Shown here: piece by piece, positions 10,996-22,311 of the stretch
Numbering within the stretch: the stretch's first letter is position 1
How the letters are laid out: each line of letters begins with the position of its first letter
Assembly (NCBI GenBank): GCA_002794735.1
Contig: NBAZ01000010.1
Span: forward strand, 434,001 to 498,000
Direction of reading: 5' to 3'
From: Pyrrhoderma lamaoense
Taxonomy: Eukaryota > Basidiomycota > Agaricomycetes > Hymenochaetales > Hymenochaetaceae
DNA: 64,000 nt
Notes under the pieces: model-generated
What the model was told of the DNA's origin: nothing
Databases searched by the model: none
The model's input: the letters and a program-made list of their open reading frames with translations, nothing else
Made by a program: the position numbers and the translations under genes

Positions 10996-12723
10996 ACTAC
11001 TTGATTGATGGCGTGCAGACTACAAGAAGAGACTTAGAAGGACAGCGAAAAAGGGGGAGATAACAAGCAACCTGGGTACACCATCTCTTCGGTGTAGCCG
11101 GTTATTTATATAACATTCATATACGTTGATAAGTAAGGATCTCAACGAATTGCAAAGTCCATAAGACGCACAATCGTTGCAAAGAGAAGCTCATCGAAGA
11201 TAAATAAGAGTATCTTACAATGTTAATCACACTGTACTCGTGAAATAGGAAAGCGGGAAAGATATGCCATTATTGTAATCGCAATCGCAAATTAGTATAA
11301 CGCTTAATCGTTCACAAAATTTCTATTTTGAAGTTTATTCATGATTGCAATGTTAGCTTCTCATTGCCTAGAGAAAGCTAGGGGTAGAAAGCAATACTAT
11401 GTAACAAGATCACTTTTCTTGTACTTGTACAAAGTGGACCAAGGAGAAATCAATTTTGCCTTCTTTCTATTCAATGGTTATCAATGGTAAAGAACTTTCG
11501 AGTAAACTGGTATACGGGCGCGTCCCATACTGAATTCAATTCAAACTGGACCTCGAGAGTTAGAGATAAATGTAGACCATAGTCATGATAGTGCCAATTC
11601 TAGTCCAGTTGTAAAGAATCCAACTGGCAGACCTACCTATGATATGACAGTAGCGAAAGGAAAGTGAATCGATTTCTCTCTTCATTTCAATGATTGCAGT
11701 GGCTGTAATCTTATCTCTAGCTCAATGAAAATCTTCAAAATCACGAAGAGGTCAAAGTGAGATGTTCATAGATCGATAGCTTGAGCGACCAAGTTTGCCA
11801 AAAAGTCTGTAGAGTTACGCCTTGTTGAGTCAAAAATGACGTATTTTTGGTCGATACTTCGTCTTCAGTATCAATAAGTCTGAAAGGGAACAAAAAAGTA
11901 AGGGATTCGCGTGTCTCTCTGAACTAAGACAGGAATTACGTTAGAAAATTCGTATTATTGAATAGAACGAAAAGCAGACTCTCGCCCAGAAGATTAGCGC
12001 AGGACTTGCTCTGCACGAATAATACTCGATAGCATATATCTTGAAAACTCGTGTGGATGAGACAAAGCACGCAAGCAACATATAGACCGATGCGGACAGT
12101 CTTATTCCTAGATTTGTCAGATGAAGAGAAACGATTCGTATGGACGTGACAAAATTCGTGAATGCACAGAGAAGAAACATGAGAGGGACAAAAAAAAAAA
12201 AGCACGATAACATATAAACAAAGGTAGAAAAAGGGATAATAGACACAAGAATCTCCGGACGGACTAAGAAAAGGGAAGTAAGAAAAAGGCAACCATGAAC
12301 CATGATGATTAAATAGCACCCGAAGTGAACGTGCTTTGGAGAATCCGTGTAGAGTATAGTACAACTGAGCAATCTGTTTCCGCACCCCAAAAATCCCAGC
12401 GGATAAGGGGTTAAGAGTTCAAAAAAAAGGAAGAAAGGTGGTTAGATGAGAATGAAAAACCAGCAGGAAGTACAGAGTAGAAAAGTATTAAAAAACCCAC
12501 TTACAAAGCAAATGACAGCATGGCAGCGGAAAAAGGTAAAAAGAAACACTAATTCAAGAAATGTAATCTACGTTCGAAAATCAAAAAGAGAAAAGAAAGC
12601 AACGGATAAAGCGGATTGGGAAGTAACTATAAGCCATCCTCAATCCCAGCTCCGCACTCCTCGTTCTCCTCCTCCTGCAACCTTCCACTCGCCAGTCTCC
12701 CCCCTCACCCTAATTAAAAAGCA
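10996..12723. other. Gene-poor interval downstream of UBL3-like gene
   Basis: 1.7 kb between two minus-strand genes. Two overlapping 149-codon minus-strand frames near 11936-12390 are Phe/Leu/Tyr-rich in a T-rich context, without domains, and are probably chance. It should contain the promoter of the 72-aa gene and the 3' UTR of the UBL3-like gene. Confidence 0.4.
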
Positions 12724-14002
12724 TCAACAGATAATACAGCAACATGTCCCTCCCGAATGCGACCCTTCCTGAGCTCCAGCTTCTGGCTCTGTAGTCGACA
12801 CTGCACGAGTACTTGTTGACCGCGTTAACGCCCGCCGAGCTGCTCGCAAATTCTTCTTAATCATCGCTTCATCATCAACGGGCGGTGCTATAGGACGAAT
12901 TGAAAGATGGACTATCGTTGGGACTAACGTCCGAGGAGCCTCTGGTGATAACGGGAAGGATAGTTCTAAAAAAAGATGAAGAGAGGGAGTGGGTAAGTGA
13001 GTGGTACATTGATATAAAATCGGAACTAGATGCGTGATTCTTTACTGTGTTTACTAAGGGGAGATTATCATCGGGGTAAAGCGTTTGTCATGAGCAACAT
13101 CGAATTATCGTAATTCAATCGCGTCATTCATACAACTAGCAGACGGAAAAGGAAAAAGGAATATTAAAGCAAAGCCTTAAGCTAGAAGGCTTAAGTGCGT
13201 CTCTCGGAGATATAAGATATACCCTATGAATGCACAGCATCGAGGAAGATTGGTGGCCTTCAACGGAGAAACGCACGACCAGGGTTAAAAGGTTAAATCC
13301 AAAAAAATGGCTGCTGATCTCCGATTGCACAAAAGCAAAGAGAATGATATTGAAAATAAAAGGACGACAATCCGGGGTAGAACTTACTCGTAAGCGTGTC
13401 CTCATCTTGGAGAATCTTCCTAAATAAAGGATGCGAAGAAAATTCGGTGCAGGTGGCTTTTCGTCCGGCCATTCTGCAAAGACATAGCCGCGGAGAGACG
13501 CAGGACACACAGATGCAAAGATACGACCCATATCAGAACCGTGCATTTTGAGCAAAATAAAAGTTCGGAAGCTGGACTCACCACTCGGCCACCCATTCCA
13601 TATTAGTTCTTTCACTCTTCCGATAGCTAATTCGGGTCAAAGGACATCGTGCGTCTACTTCCTGACACAAGCAAGAACGTCAGAGCAACCTGGGGTATAG
13701 TAGGCACCTCTCCATCCACTCCCGTCCCTTCTCTCCACCTGAGCCTGCTCATTCCCTGCCCCAGCTCCTTGGCTCTCCGACTCCAGTCCTGTTCCTTCTA
13801 CCCCTACACCTCCACCTGATGAAGAACCCTGCTGTTCGTCGACCTTCTCGTCATCATTCACGACAGTGAGCATCGAGGTTGCTGCAGTCGCTGGTATACT
13901 CGACAGTGGGTTACGGAGGAGGGAAACGATAGATGGAGCCTGGGACCGGCCCTGAGAGTTTTGCAGATCAAAGTCCAACTCGGCAGACAAGCCGGCGTTC
14001 AT
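12724..14002 (-). CDS. UBL3/MUB-like membrane-anchored ubiquitin-fold protein
   Basis: Exons 13739-14002, 13582-13689, 13388-13473 and 12724-12965, about 233 aa. The ubiquitin fold is seen as VALTFLLVSGSRRTMSFDP, then IGRVKELIWNGWPS, PPAPNFLRILYLGRF and TIVHLSIRPIAPP. This order matches UBL3/MUB proteins, in which an N-terminal ubiquitin fold is tethered to membranes by C-terminal lipid. The C-terminus is GTCCCIIC: the last four residues form a CaaX box for prenylation, with extra cysteines for acylation. The about 90-residue Ser/Gly/Glu-rich N-terminus is a fungal addition. Single bases are missing at 13634-13636 and at 13412, both in C runs on the coding strand. The first intron is only 49 nt with a weak GTGGAG donor; the third is 416 nt. 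Confidence 0.8.
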
Positions 14003-15474
14003 TATGTGTTTTTGTGTTTTCTTTTCCCTAGATCTCTCTCTCTCTCGGGTTCTTCTTCCTACTTCCCTCCTGAGTATGAGTACGTTTGTACGTTTATATA
14101 TCCCACCCACACTTTCTGTTCTTCTCTTCTCGATTTTTTGGAAATAAATTTCCAAAACGATATTCCGGATCAGAGGAGTTGTGAATTAGTTGGGAAGAAG
14201 GAGGGTATTTGTAAGTCCCTGGGCGCCCGAATTCACCACCCTCTTCGGTTCTTCTTTTTCGGGCTTCTTCTTCGCTGTTCTCCTGCTTGTGCGACGTGTA
14301 GATGGTGTGCTGAAACGAAAGCGAGAGAGGAGAAAAGGGATGAAAAGGGGATAGGAACAGCAAAAAAAAGTTAGGAGGCCACCCTTATAAGCGGGACGGG
14401 ACAATCGCTTTAAGCCTCCTTTTCCGTTAAGGAGTCTTTTTAAGAAGTTAAGAATCTATATAACAAATAATGTAAATAAAAAATATATATTATTAAAATA
14501 TTTGATCGGCCGAGTTCCTCTCCTTCCCCGCGACAAGGTGACGAGAGAGGACAAGGTTCAATTTTATCTGACCTGAGAATGGATGTATAAAAAAATAATT
14601 GAACGAAAGCGAAGATGTGAGTGAATAAAAAAAAAAAAGCTGTAGCCGTGATACTAGTCAAGAAGACCTTTCGTTTTTTTTTCTTTCTTTCTTTCCAAAG
14701 TTAGTTAATTACGGCTGCTACCCCACACACAACATGTGTACTGACCCCAAGTACGAAGTTATCGGAACACCCGTATATGTCAAGCGTGGAACGCAGAGGA
14801 TCAATGGAAAGAAGAAGAGAAAAAAAAAAGTCAAAGATCAAAACACGCGCTGGTCGCGTGCGTGAATGTGAGCTGGACTTCTAGGGAGGCGGATGTAATG
14901 TGTGTGAAGTGGTGTGTGTGGTGTATTATAGGTAACAAAATTAAAATAGGTAAAAGATTGATCGTTGATTTACTCACCCTTTTCACGTCTGAGAACGTCT
15001 TCCAATCAAATGCTCACTCACCACTTTGGTCAGATCAAATAATTTCGGGAATTGAGAACACGGTAATTTTAACGGGAAAAGGGTAATAAAAAAAACTTGC
15101 GAAATGTAGAGTGAGAATAAAAAGGGCAGGGAATTATAAATAATACACACTCACAACTTTCTTAATATATTTATATCTTAATATCTATATTAAAAAAATT
15201 AAATTTACGAAGCCTCCTAACTTCCACAGACTTCGTCAGAATCGGCGTCAGCGTAACCTCGGGACACTCATACCTCGGTGACAATTGGGTAAGATTGTGA
15301 ACGATGGAGAAAGGGACGGATTGTCGGGTGTATGCGGAAAGGTGACGTAAGAAAGGGGGAGAAAGAGGGCTACGTTTTGCAGCCTTTTGCTATTGATCAA
15401 TGGAGAGGGACGAGAGAAGTACATAGATGCACACACATATATATGGACAAGTAAATTTGTGGCTTGGTATTGGG

Positions 15475-15540
15475 CTATGCTTCCTCATTAGTGGGTGCCT
15501 TCCCGTGGGACCCTGCGGCCGCGCTTGCCAAGCAGGCCAT
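15475..15540 (-). other. Possible short coding exon, strand uncertain
   Basis: A 21-codon minus-strand frame (MACLASAAAGSHGKAPTNEE) in a GC-rich island within AT-rich DNA. The opposite strand of the same island also reads openly and ends at a GTGGTT donor-like site. Too short to assign. Confidence 0.15.
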
Positions 15541-16238
15541 TCAAGTATTTCAGGTGGTTACAAAGCGTAATAAACGTCAGTAATTAAATATAGGCGATAC
15601 AGTGGCATTGATAGACATTGAGAGAAACGAGATGATAGAGAGATAGATCCACTTTTATCAAGATCCTAGATTATTCCCAATTCAATGCTCGGGCCCCTAA
15701 TAGCAGACTTATTTAAGCTCAAGTCTAAACATACGCGATCATATTCAGGTACAGAAGTAAGATGTAATAATATATGTCCTATGTGTACATGCAGAGCTAG
15801 ATCATACACTATACACCTATCGATACAGTCCGAGATAAGACGAAAAAGTTATTGAGGGCAGAAAGTAGATAAAAAATAATGATATATGGATTGGCTGAAG
15901 TATTTATGATGACCCAGTCATATAGAAAAGGGTGGTAAGAATTCGAATAAAGGAAAGGAGTTTCGCAAGTCAAGCGAATAATCTAAAGAAAAGAACTTGG
16001 TGATAAAGGGAGCCAAAAGAAGCATCCAAAAAATGGGTGTATGTGAGAAGAACGACAAAGATATGGTGGTTTTCGCTTTACGGAACAAAGTAACAATAGT
16101 CCGAAAAAGAAAGAAAAGAAAGAACAGAACATCCTATACCCTGGACAAAAAAAAGAAAAGGAAACTTGGTTCATAGCACAAAGCTAAACCGGGTTGTGGT
16201 CTCATCATGGATAACAAGATCTGATCCACGACAGCGTA

Positions 16239-16255
16239 GATATATATATATATAT
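16239..16255. repeat. (AT)n microsatellite
   Basis: Simple TA/AT run of about 17 bases in the gene-poor interval. Confidence 0.85.
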
Positions 16256-18399
16256 CTTTTAGTAATACTGCATCAATATAGATTCAAAGACAGAACAGTA
16301 GGACACACTAACCTCCACTATGAGATGACACAGAAGCCTTTAGTGACATTTCTTTCGTTGTCCACCGGTACAGATGAACCTTCAGGTACTTCGAGAGCTT
16401 CTTTCTCTCCAGAAGTCAGGTCGAAGCTTATGAAAGAGTCCATTGAGTTGCGAGTTTCGATGAACGAGCTCGAAGAGAAAAAAGTATGCTTGGTTTAAAT
16501 CGGTTCGCTTGGATATAACGGAGAATGGTTTAGCACTCGAGTATGTATACGTGTGCGCAGATAGTGTGCCTAAGTTGATACGGTGGTGGCTAATATGCAA
16601 GTGGTTGTGGTTGTTAGGTAGCCAAAAAGACGGGTAGGATATGCCCTTTATATATTGCGGAGCGGGCCTAAGAAACAGGAGTTGGTGAACAAAGGAGAAG
16701 TGTTGACACGGGTATATTCCGTAAACAACATTCCATGCATAATTATTAGATAGGGTCCTAGTCCGGCACTGGTTTACATCGCGGAGCTTGCGGCGCGAAG
16801 CGACGAAACAACAATAAGAGGCCAAATGCAAGAACGTGGTATGAGCATAAAGCTGTGTGAAAATCATTCCACAGGCTTCGGTATCATCATCGATGAAAGT
16901 AGTTTTTTGATAATTCATGGGCTATCGAGTCCACGTATACTACACTCACTCGCATAACGATATTCTCTCAACTCGTCTCGCAGGCCGATTATTGGTGGGT
17001 TTGAGCCATTTATTCCAAAGATTCGAAAATTTTACGTAAGCAGGTAATCTCTATTGTTGGTCCACTTAAAATGCAAAGCATTTCTAAGCCGGAGAGCGAG
17101 GAATGTCTCGAAGATAATTAAAATTCTTATGTGGCTGGAGTACGTTGCCTGCCTAGGACAAAGGGTCATTAGACACCCCGAGGAGTCCCGCGGAGTGTTC
17201 TTGCCAGAGGAACACACCCGGATAATTGCTTGAACGGAAAGGCTGAATTCTAGGCAAGCAGAGCGATATTCCCGTCAGACAAGGTCTCATAACAAAAGAG
17301 GTGGAATGTGAGTATTGGTTGGGCCCAAAAATTGAAATTGAGAGGCCACAATGTCTGACAAAGTACCGATACCAGACAGAGCTCGGTTCTCGTTATACCT
17401 GTAAAGCGATATACTATTCCCTCGGGTTTAAGCCAGGTGGGCAGAGAGCCAGCGTTATAAGCTCCAGAAACAAATGTCTTTTGTAGTCTAGCACAGACGT
17501 GTCATCCTTAGAAGAATTATCCGATACTTTGTACATAGAGGACACAAGAGACAAACAAGAAAGGGCTTGGAATCTGGATTTGATAAGTACTATGACGGAG
17601 CGAGTCATAGTTATTGAGTAATAATGGTTGAATTATGCTGGATGATTTTGAGTCAGAGCATAATTGAATAAGCTTTTCGTCGTGTCTATCGATGTTGAAG
17701 TTGAAAGCCTAAAGAATGGCATTGGCAATGATTGAATGAATGAAGTGACAAACCATGACCAAAAGCGGCATTTTAAGCTCCGCTTCAAATCCCTCTTGCA
17801 AAATTTGACCTTACTCAGTAGACAAGCTCTTTTCTTTACTCATTTGGGCTCGCTTTATTGTCCCCCTGCGAACGTTAGATACCTTTTCTCGCAGGAGTCT
17901 ACCGCTTGTCCTAGAGAAAAATTCAGGTTCAGTACATTCAGTGTCCTTGTTAGTCGCAAGACCATGAGGATATCTTCTGTGTTGAGTCCTGAAAACATCT
18001 CTAATTTTCTTGCTTTTGTTTCTGCTTTTTGCATTGAATAAATAATTTGATTCGGCAGTGTTCAAGCTCTTATAGAGGGATGGTTGCCGTGATTGGTGAT
18101 GGTAGAAGTATGGAATACTGTAATGACAACTGACCGTGCTCCATTCATCCAGTCCCTTTTCTGCCTTAAAATATATGTTATCACAGAAATTTATGCATTT
18201 TGTGTTTGTAAGCTTCTCGTATCCTTTGTCAAGCCATTTTACCTGTCGGACTTTGTATGCCTAAGCTTCTTGAATTGCATTTTTAAATCTGGTGTAAGAA
18301 AATGGATACAACCGAGTGTGATGTTACGGTCATGTTCGAAGCGTGTGCTTTGTTGTTGACGATGAAGTTCTAACTTAACTTTGATCTCATACACACACG

Positions 18400-19206
18400 A
18401 TGCCTGAGCAACGTGAGTTCCTCTCCCGACAGATATAAAACATCTTTAGCTCAAGAATTTATCTCGTGAATAACGAATGAGATGGATTCAGCACAATACG
18501 CAGCAGCAGCTCATATACCATTCATCAAGTCACCTAGCCTCCGCATTCCCCGGCCTGTATGTTCATTAACATTCAAGATAACATCTCAAGAAGCTTACCA
18601 ACTGCCTTGAACCTTACGTGCATGCACAAAACTAGATAGTAGCTCCGCCTGACATCCACCCTTTACCAGATGATATCAATGCATATGTACGTTCATTACC
18701 ATTTCCAATCATGCGACCCCATCTTTAAGAAGAGACATGTAATAATAAGCTCTCTTTCCTATTCTTCAAACTGCCTATGTGATTATGTCAACGGGTAGTT
18801 CGTGTATCCATTCACACTCGAACCGCACATCTTGACTCTTGAATCATCACGAAGGACAACACTGGCAGCACATGCCGCCAAACACGCCGCAGTTCTCAAA
18901 CAACGCGAGGAAGACAAGGAGAGACGGCGGCGCGAGGCGCTAAGGAGGGTAGCACCCGGGTTTGAGCCGCAAGGAGCGCCCCTCATACCTGTGCGAGTAC
19001 AAAACTCAAATACCGAGGCGAACAATAAGTCTGGCGAAAGTGGTGGTGCTAATAATAACAACAACGGACCGCAGTCTACCACCGGTGAGGGCGGAGCGGA
19101 TAAAGCTAATGCACCGGGCGGACATGCACGGCAGAGGAGTGTGATGGATGACCTCGTTGATCACCTTGCGGCACTCGACGCTGCCCAGAACAATGAAATC
19201 GTATGA
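18400..19206 (+). CDS. Hypothetical basic protein, 178 aa
   Basis: Exons 18400-18412 (13 nt), 18492-18556, 18636-18686 and 18799-19206; all introns GT-AG, phases 1, 0, 0. Exon 2 encodes QYAAAAHIPFIKSPSLRIPR, exon 3 IVAPPDIHPLPDDINAY. Exon 4 begins FVYPFTLEPHILTLESSRR and continues with a Lys/Arg/Glu-rich helix (KQREEDKERRRREALRRV), an Asn/Gly-rich linker and the acidic end MDDLVDHLAALD. It resembles small conserved fungal proteins of unknown function, possibly the DUF5572 type, but I am not certain of that name. An alternative start at 18482 (MDSAQYAAAA) would remove the 13-nt exon. No frame breaks. Convergent with ATP11. Confidence 0.7.
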
Positions 19207-19450
19207 AGGAAACATCTCAGGCATGATCTCTTTTACTTTGTGTTCCAAAGCAAATTATTTTCTGTATCCAATATGTAATGTCTGTTAAAAATAGTTGTAT
19301 TCTAGAAGCATTTGTTCTCCTTTCTTCAAATAGATTGAGTTGTACTATAATACGGTTCCCAAGCTTTTGACTGACTCCTCTTTGGATTTTATCAAATTCT
19401 AGAGTATATTATCTATCTACAGCTCTAACCTGCCGAAATTGGATCGAACT

Positions 19451-20629
19451 CTAAGACGTGGGGTCAGCATGCCTCAATAGATCCTCCCAAGAGAACTGTG
19501 AAGGGTTTTCATTGAATACCCTTAACAGCTCTGCTCGCTCCTTCTTCCCTTTATCCTCATCCTCGGCTCCAGGGAGATAAAACCTCTGAAGTCCAAGGGC
19601 AAGCAACTGAGCATCTTGCTGGCTAAGTAGGTACCGATCACCTCCAGCTGGAGATGGCGTAAGTTCACCGCGCAGTAAGACAAGTTCGTGGCTCTTTGCC
19701 AATTCAGGGTACAACGTCAAAACAAGGTGAGGTGTCGCAAAAGTCGCACGAGTCTTATACTCAAGTAGAGGTGTAAATAAGACTGTTGCTAGTGGTACGG
19801 ACGGAGGTGGAGGGATGGCACCTTCCGGGAGTGGAGCATCGAGTATATTTGGTACTGGGATAGGTGAGGCCTCGTGAAATCCCCACTGTAGGAAGAAAAA
19901 CTCATATGCAGGCTCCGCTGGTTGTTCCTGCGGAGCTCCTTCCCCTCCTTTACTTGGTGAAGAAGCTGGTTGACGAAGAAGCGGCATGATAAAGTTTGGA
20001 TACTTCTTTGCTGCCTTGATTAATGTCTCATACGTTTGAATAGGAACAGAGGCTGATAGGTATCCACGGCCAGTTCCTCCGGAACGAGAAGCGTGGAATG
20101 CTGTCCATAAAGCTGAAATCTGGTCCTTTGTATGAGGCGTTCGAATAACTTTATGGATGTCCATGATCTCTACCAACGGCTTTTAAAGATAATCAATACA
20201 CAAATCAAGTCGAAAAGAAGATTACAGACGTACTCGAACTGGGGAATTGTCCTTCCTTTCACTCTTCGACCAGGCCTTAGTAGGCCCGCCTTCCGTTTTT
20301 TGCCCAACTTTCTTAGCATTGTCCTTTAGCTTGATAGCTTCAGGTATAGGTATTGGTTTCGAAGCTTCAGCTTTGCGGATAGTCTCTTTCAATTCTTCAA
20401 CAGTAACTCCTTTTCTGAATCAGATAAGATAAATAGTTAGCAAAACAAGGGATTTACAAAAGTAGAAAGCGAACCTTGAAACTCACTCCTGAGCTCGTTT
20501 CTGAACTTTGTCAAGGTATTTCTGTGAGATGTTGAAGCGGACAGAGCTTGTCCTCAGCCCTCTCGAGAATAAGTTGGAGCTAAATGCATGTCCTAGAGCT
20601 CTTCGACGAACGAAAACCAGCGCTGACAT
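19451..20629 (-). CDS. ATP11: Atp11, mitochondrial F1-ATPase assembly factor
   Basis: Exons 20487-20629, 20234-20414 and 19451-20179, 350 aa. The N-terminus (MSALVFVRRRALGHAFSSN, then LRTSSVRF) is Arg/Ser-rich without acids, a typical mitochondrial presequence. The core has the ATP11 block PLVEIMDIHKVIRTPHTKDQ, then ISALWTAFHASR, YETLIKAAKKYPNFIMPLLR and FFLQWGFHE. Atp11 is a matrix chaperone that binds free F1 beta subunits during ATP synthase assembly. The start is the ATG giving the presequence; an in-frame upstream ATG at 20686 would add 19 residues. All three exons agree in phase with no frame break. Divergent from APC11. Confidence 0.9.
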
Positions 20630-20813
20630 GAGAGCTAAAGTCTGGTATACCTGAGTACCAGGTGCCTGAAGAAAACGAAATTTCATGTCATGTAAGTCAG
20701 ATTACGTGACTGACGCGTTACATTCGCGTCATCGCCAGTCACGATCACAAACAGAGGCAGCTCTACTAGGGGGTCTACATCTCATCCATTTCAACCCGAC
20801 TTTATATTCAACA
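20630..20813. promoter_or_regulatory. Bidirectional promoter ATP11/APC11
   Basis: Only 184 bases separate the two start codons, so both transcripts must start from a shared compact promoter. Contains CGCGTTACATTCGCG-like GC elements near 20714-20729. No TATA box is evident. Confidence 0.55.
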
Positions 20814-21273
20814 ATGAAAGTTCATGTTAAACGATGGCACGCAATAGCTCACTGGCGCTGGGATACTGGCTCAAAAGACAGCGAAGAAGATGGTGAAGAT
20901 GGCGACAGCGATGTATGTGGTATCTGTCGCGTGCCGTACGAAGGGTGTTGTCCTCAATGTAAATTGCCCGGAGATGACTGTCCACTCAGTACGCTTTATA
21001 GATGCTTACTAGCTCAAGAAATACGCTAACCTAGTCAAAAACCTAGTATGGGGAGAGTGTACACACGTATACCATATGCATTGTCTACTCAAATGGATTC
21101 AACAACCAAACTCAAAACAAATGTGTCCAATGGACAGGAGAAAATGGGGTATGTTACGAGAATTTTTAACGAAAAAGCTGAATACCAACACAATCTTGCT
21201 TGTGATAGTGACCGCTGAACGAAAAATTGATAAGGAACCTGTTGAAAACAACGAGCCTCCGTCTACGCCTTAG
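20814..21273 (+). CDS. APC11: APC11, RING-H2 subunit of the anaphase-promoting complex
   Basis: Exons 20814-20988, 21047-21148 and 21209-21273, 113 aa. The protein starts MKVHVKRWHAIAHWRWD, nearly invariant in Apc11, and carries the RING-H2 ligands in CGICRVPYEGCCPQCKLPGD, then HVYHMHCLLKWI and CPMDRRKW. Apc11 is the catalytic RING of the APC/C ubiquitin ligase and, with the cullin Apc2, recruits E2 enzymes to degrade cyclins and securin in the nucleus. The acidic insert (SEEDGEDGDSD) before the RING is typical. The C-terminal tail after the RING is about 20 residues longer than in yeast. Introns are 58 and 60 nt, GT-AG. Confidence 0.93.
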
Positions 21274-21405
21274 GAGTCATGACGCCTGATACGAGTTTCA
21301 CTATAATCTTGTATTTGTATGTCCTTTGATATCTATAAAAACTCAATGGCTCGGATGCTGACATATGTATCTAGACACGCCTTGTACTATGTTGTATCCT
21401 TATCT

Positions 21406-22107
21406 CTATTTTGTATCACATATAATAAACACCTGCATCTGGTAAAATTGGTGATAGTGTTGGCCGTACGTGCTTGACTTCTCTTGTTTCAGGTTTTCAA
21501 GCAAGCCATTTTCTCCAACAAGCTCAAACTTGGCTGGGCTTGCCTGTGTCTTCCGTATTATTGGAAATTGCAACTCAGGTGTATCACGACAATTTGAGGC
21601 TGTTTGCCCCTTGGTACTTCTTTCAATTCCATCTCCTGTCATGACTCGCGTGCCACACTACTGAAGAAGTTTGAGTCTAAATCGTACTCAGAGTCACAAC
21701 GGCACTCGTATCATACAACTCCTCCGAGATACGCATTTGCACATCCTATCTCCTTCTCGGAGCATATGCTTTCTTCGTCAAATTTTGTGATAAACGATAT
21801 CTGTAAGAAGTGTAGGTCATGGGTTATTAACGAATGATGTCATCCTCTATAATTTGCAATTTCATACTCAGAGCGGATGTGTGTATTTTGAAAATGATTT
21901 ACCTAAGACGAGAGCTGAGTACCTTTGGCTATAGGACAAGAAGCACTAAGGACCTGATGCGGATCATTCCTCATTCCGCCTCTAGTTCTTTCTCCACTCT
22001 CCGTCTCAAACCGATCAGTTCTTTTATGGCTTCTCGAGTCATCTCCCTCTTATTTCGGCGGGAATAGAGACAACTTCGACGGCATTACGCTCGTAGAAAG
22101 AAGAAGA
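21406..22107 (-). pseudogene. Frame-broken coding remnant, function unknown
   Basis: Several minus-strand segments read like coding but sit in different frames. One reads KREMTREAIKELIGLRRRVE and continues after a one-base slip as MRNDPHQVLSASCPIAKGTQ (21920-22070). Another reads SEYDLDSNFFSSVARES (about 21645-21700), followed in a shifted frame by a C-terminal block containing PELQFPIIRKTQ and ending ICDTK at 21406. At least three one-base slips are needed, so this is either a decayed gene or one heavily hit by the window-wide single-base losses. Family not recognised. Confidence 0.35.
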
Positions 22108-22282
22108 AAAAGGGGGGCAAGGGCGAGGGCATATGGAAAGCTAAAGATAGAACTCGAACCTACTGTTTTTGCCTTTTTACTCAACACTTTCGTTTAATTT
22201 CGTGCCGAAGGTGGTGTTGAGAAGACGGTGTTTTGTTTCACCCTCGGATATCTGCTGAGGAGATTCACGTAGCTGATGATTA

Positions 22283-22311
22283 GTATCCCTTCGGTAGGAT
22301 CAAAGGGATAC
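22283..22311. repeat. Perfect 9-bp inverted repeat (hairpin)
   Basis: GTATCCCTT and its reverse complement AAGGGATAC flank an 11-nt spacer. A transcript could form a stem-loop, and the duplex could be a palindromic factor site. No T-run follows, so it is not a simple terminator. Confidence 0.7.

Larger units (their letters stand above)
14003..18399. other. 4.4 kb gene-poor divergent intergenic region
   Basis: Separates the minus-strand UBL3-like gene from the plus-strand gene at 18400. It is rich in purine/pyrimidine runs and has only short frames. Two spots read more like coding: 15475-15540 (listed separately) and a plus-strand frame around 16320-16495 that ends without a domain. It probably holds long 5' leaders and promoters, or unrecognised multi-exon genes. 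Confidence 0.4.

Noticed and set aside
11936..12390. Two overlapping 149-codon minus-strand frames
   Set aside because: Both are Phe/Leu/Cys-rich readings of T-rich DNA in different frames, with no motif and no splice-site support.
13655..13738. A +1 frameshift at the start of the UBL3-like ubiquitin fold
   Set aside because: A 49-nt intron (13690-13738) with GT and CAG ends restores the frame without any extra base, so no insertion is needed.
22140..22200. tRNA-like B box (GGTTCGAG) on the minus strand
   Set aside because: No matching acceptor, D or anticodon stem can be formed around it.
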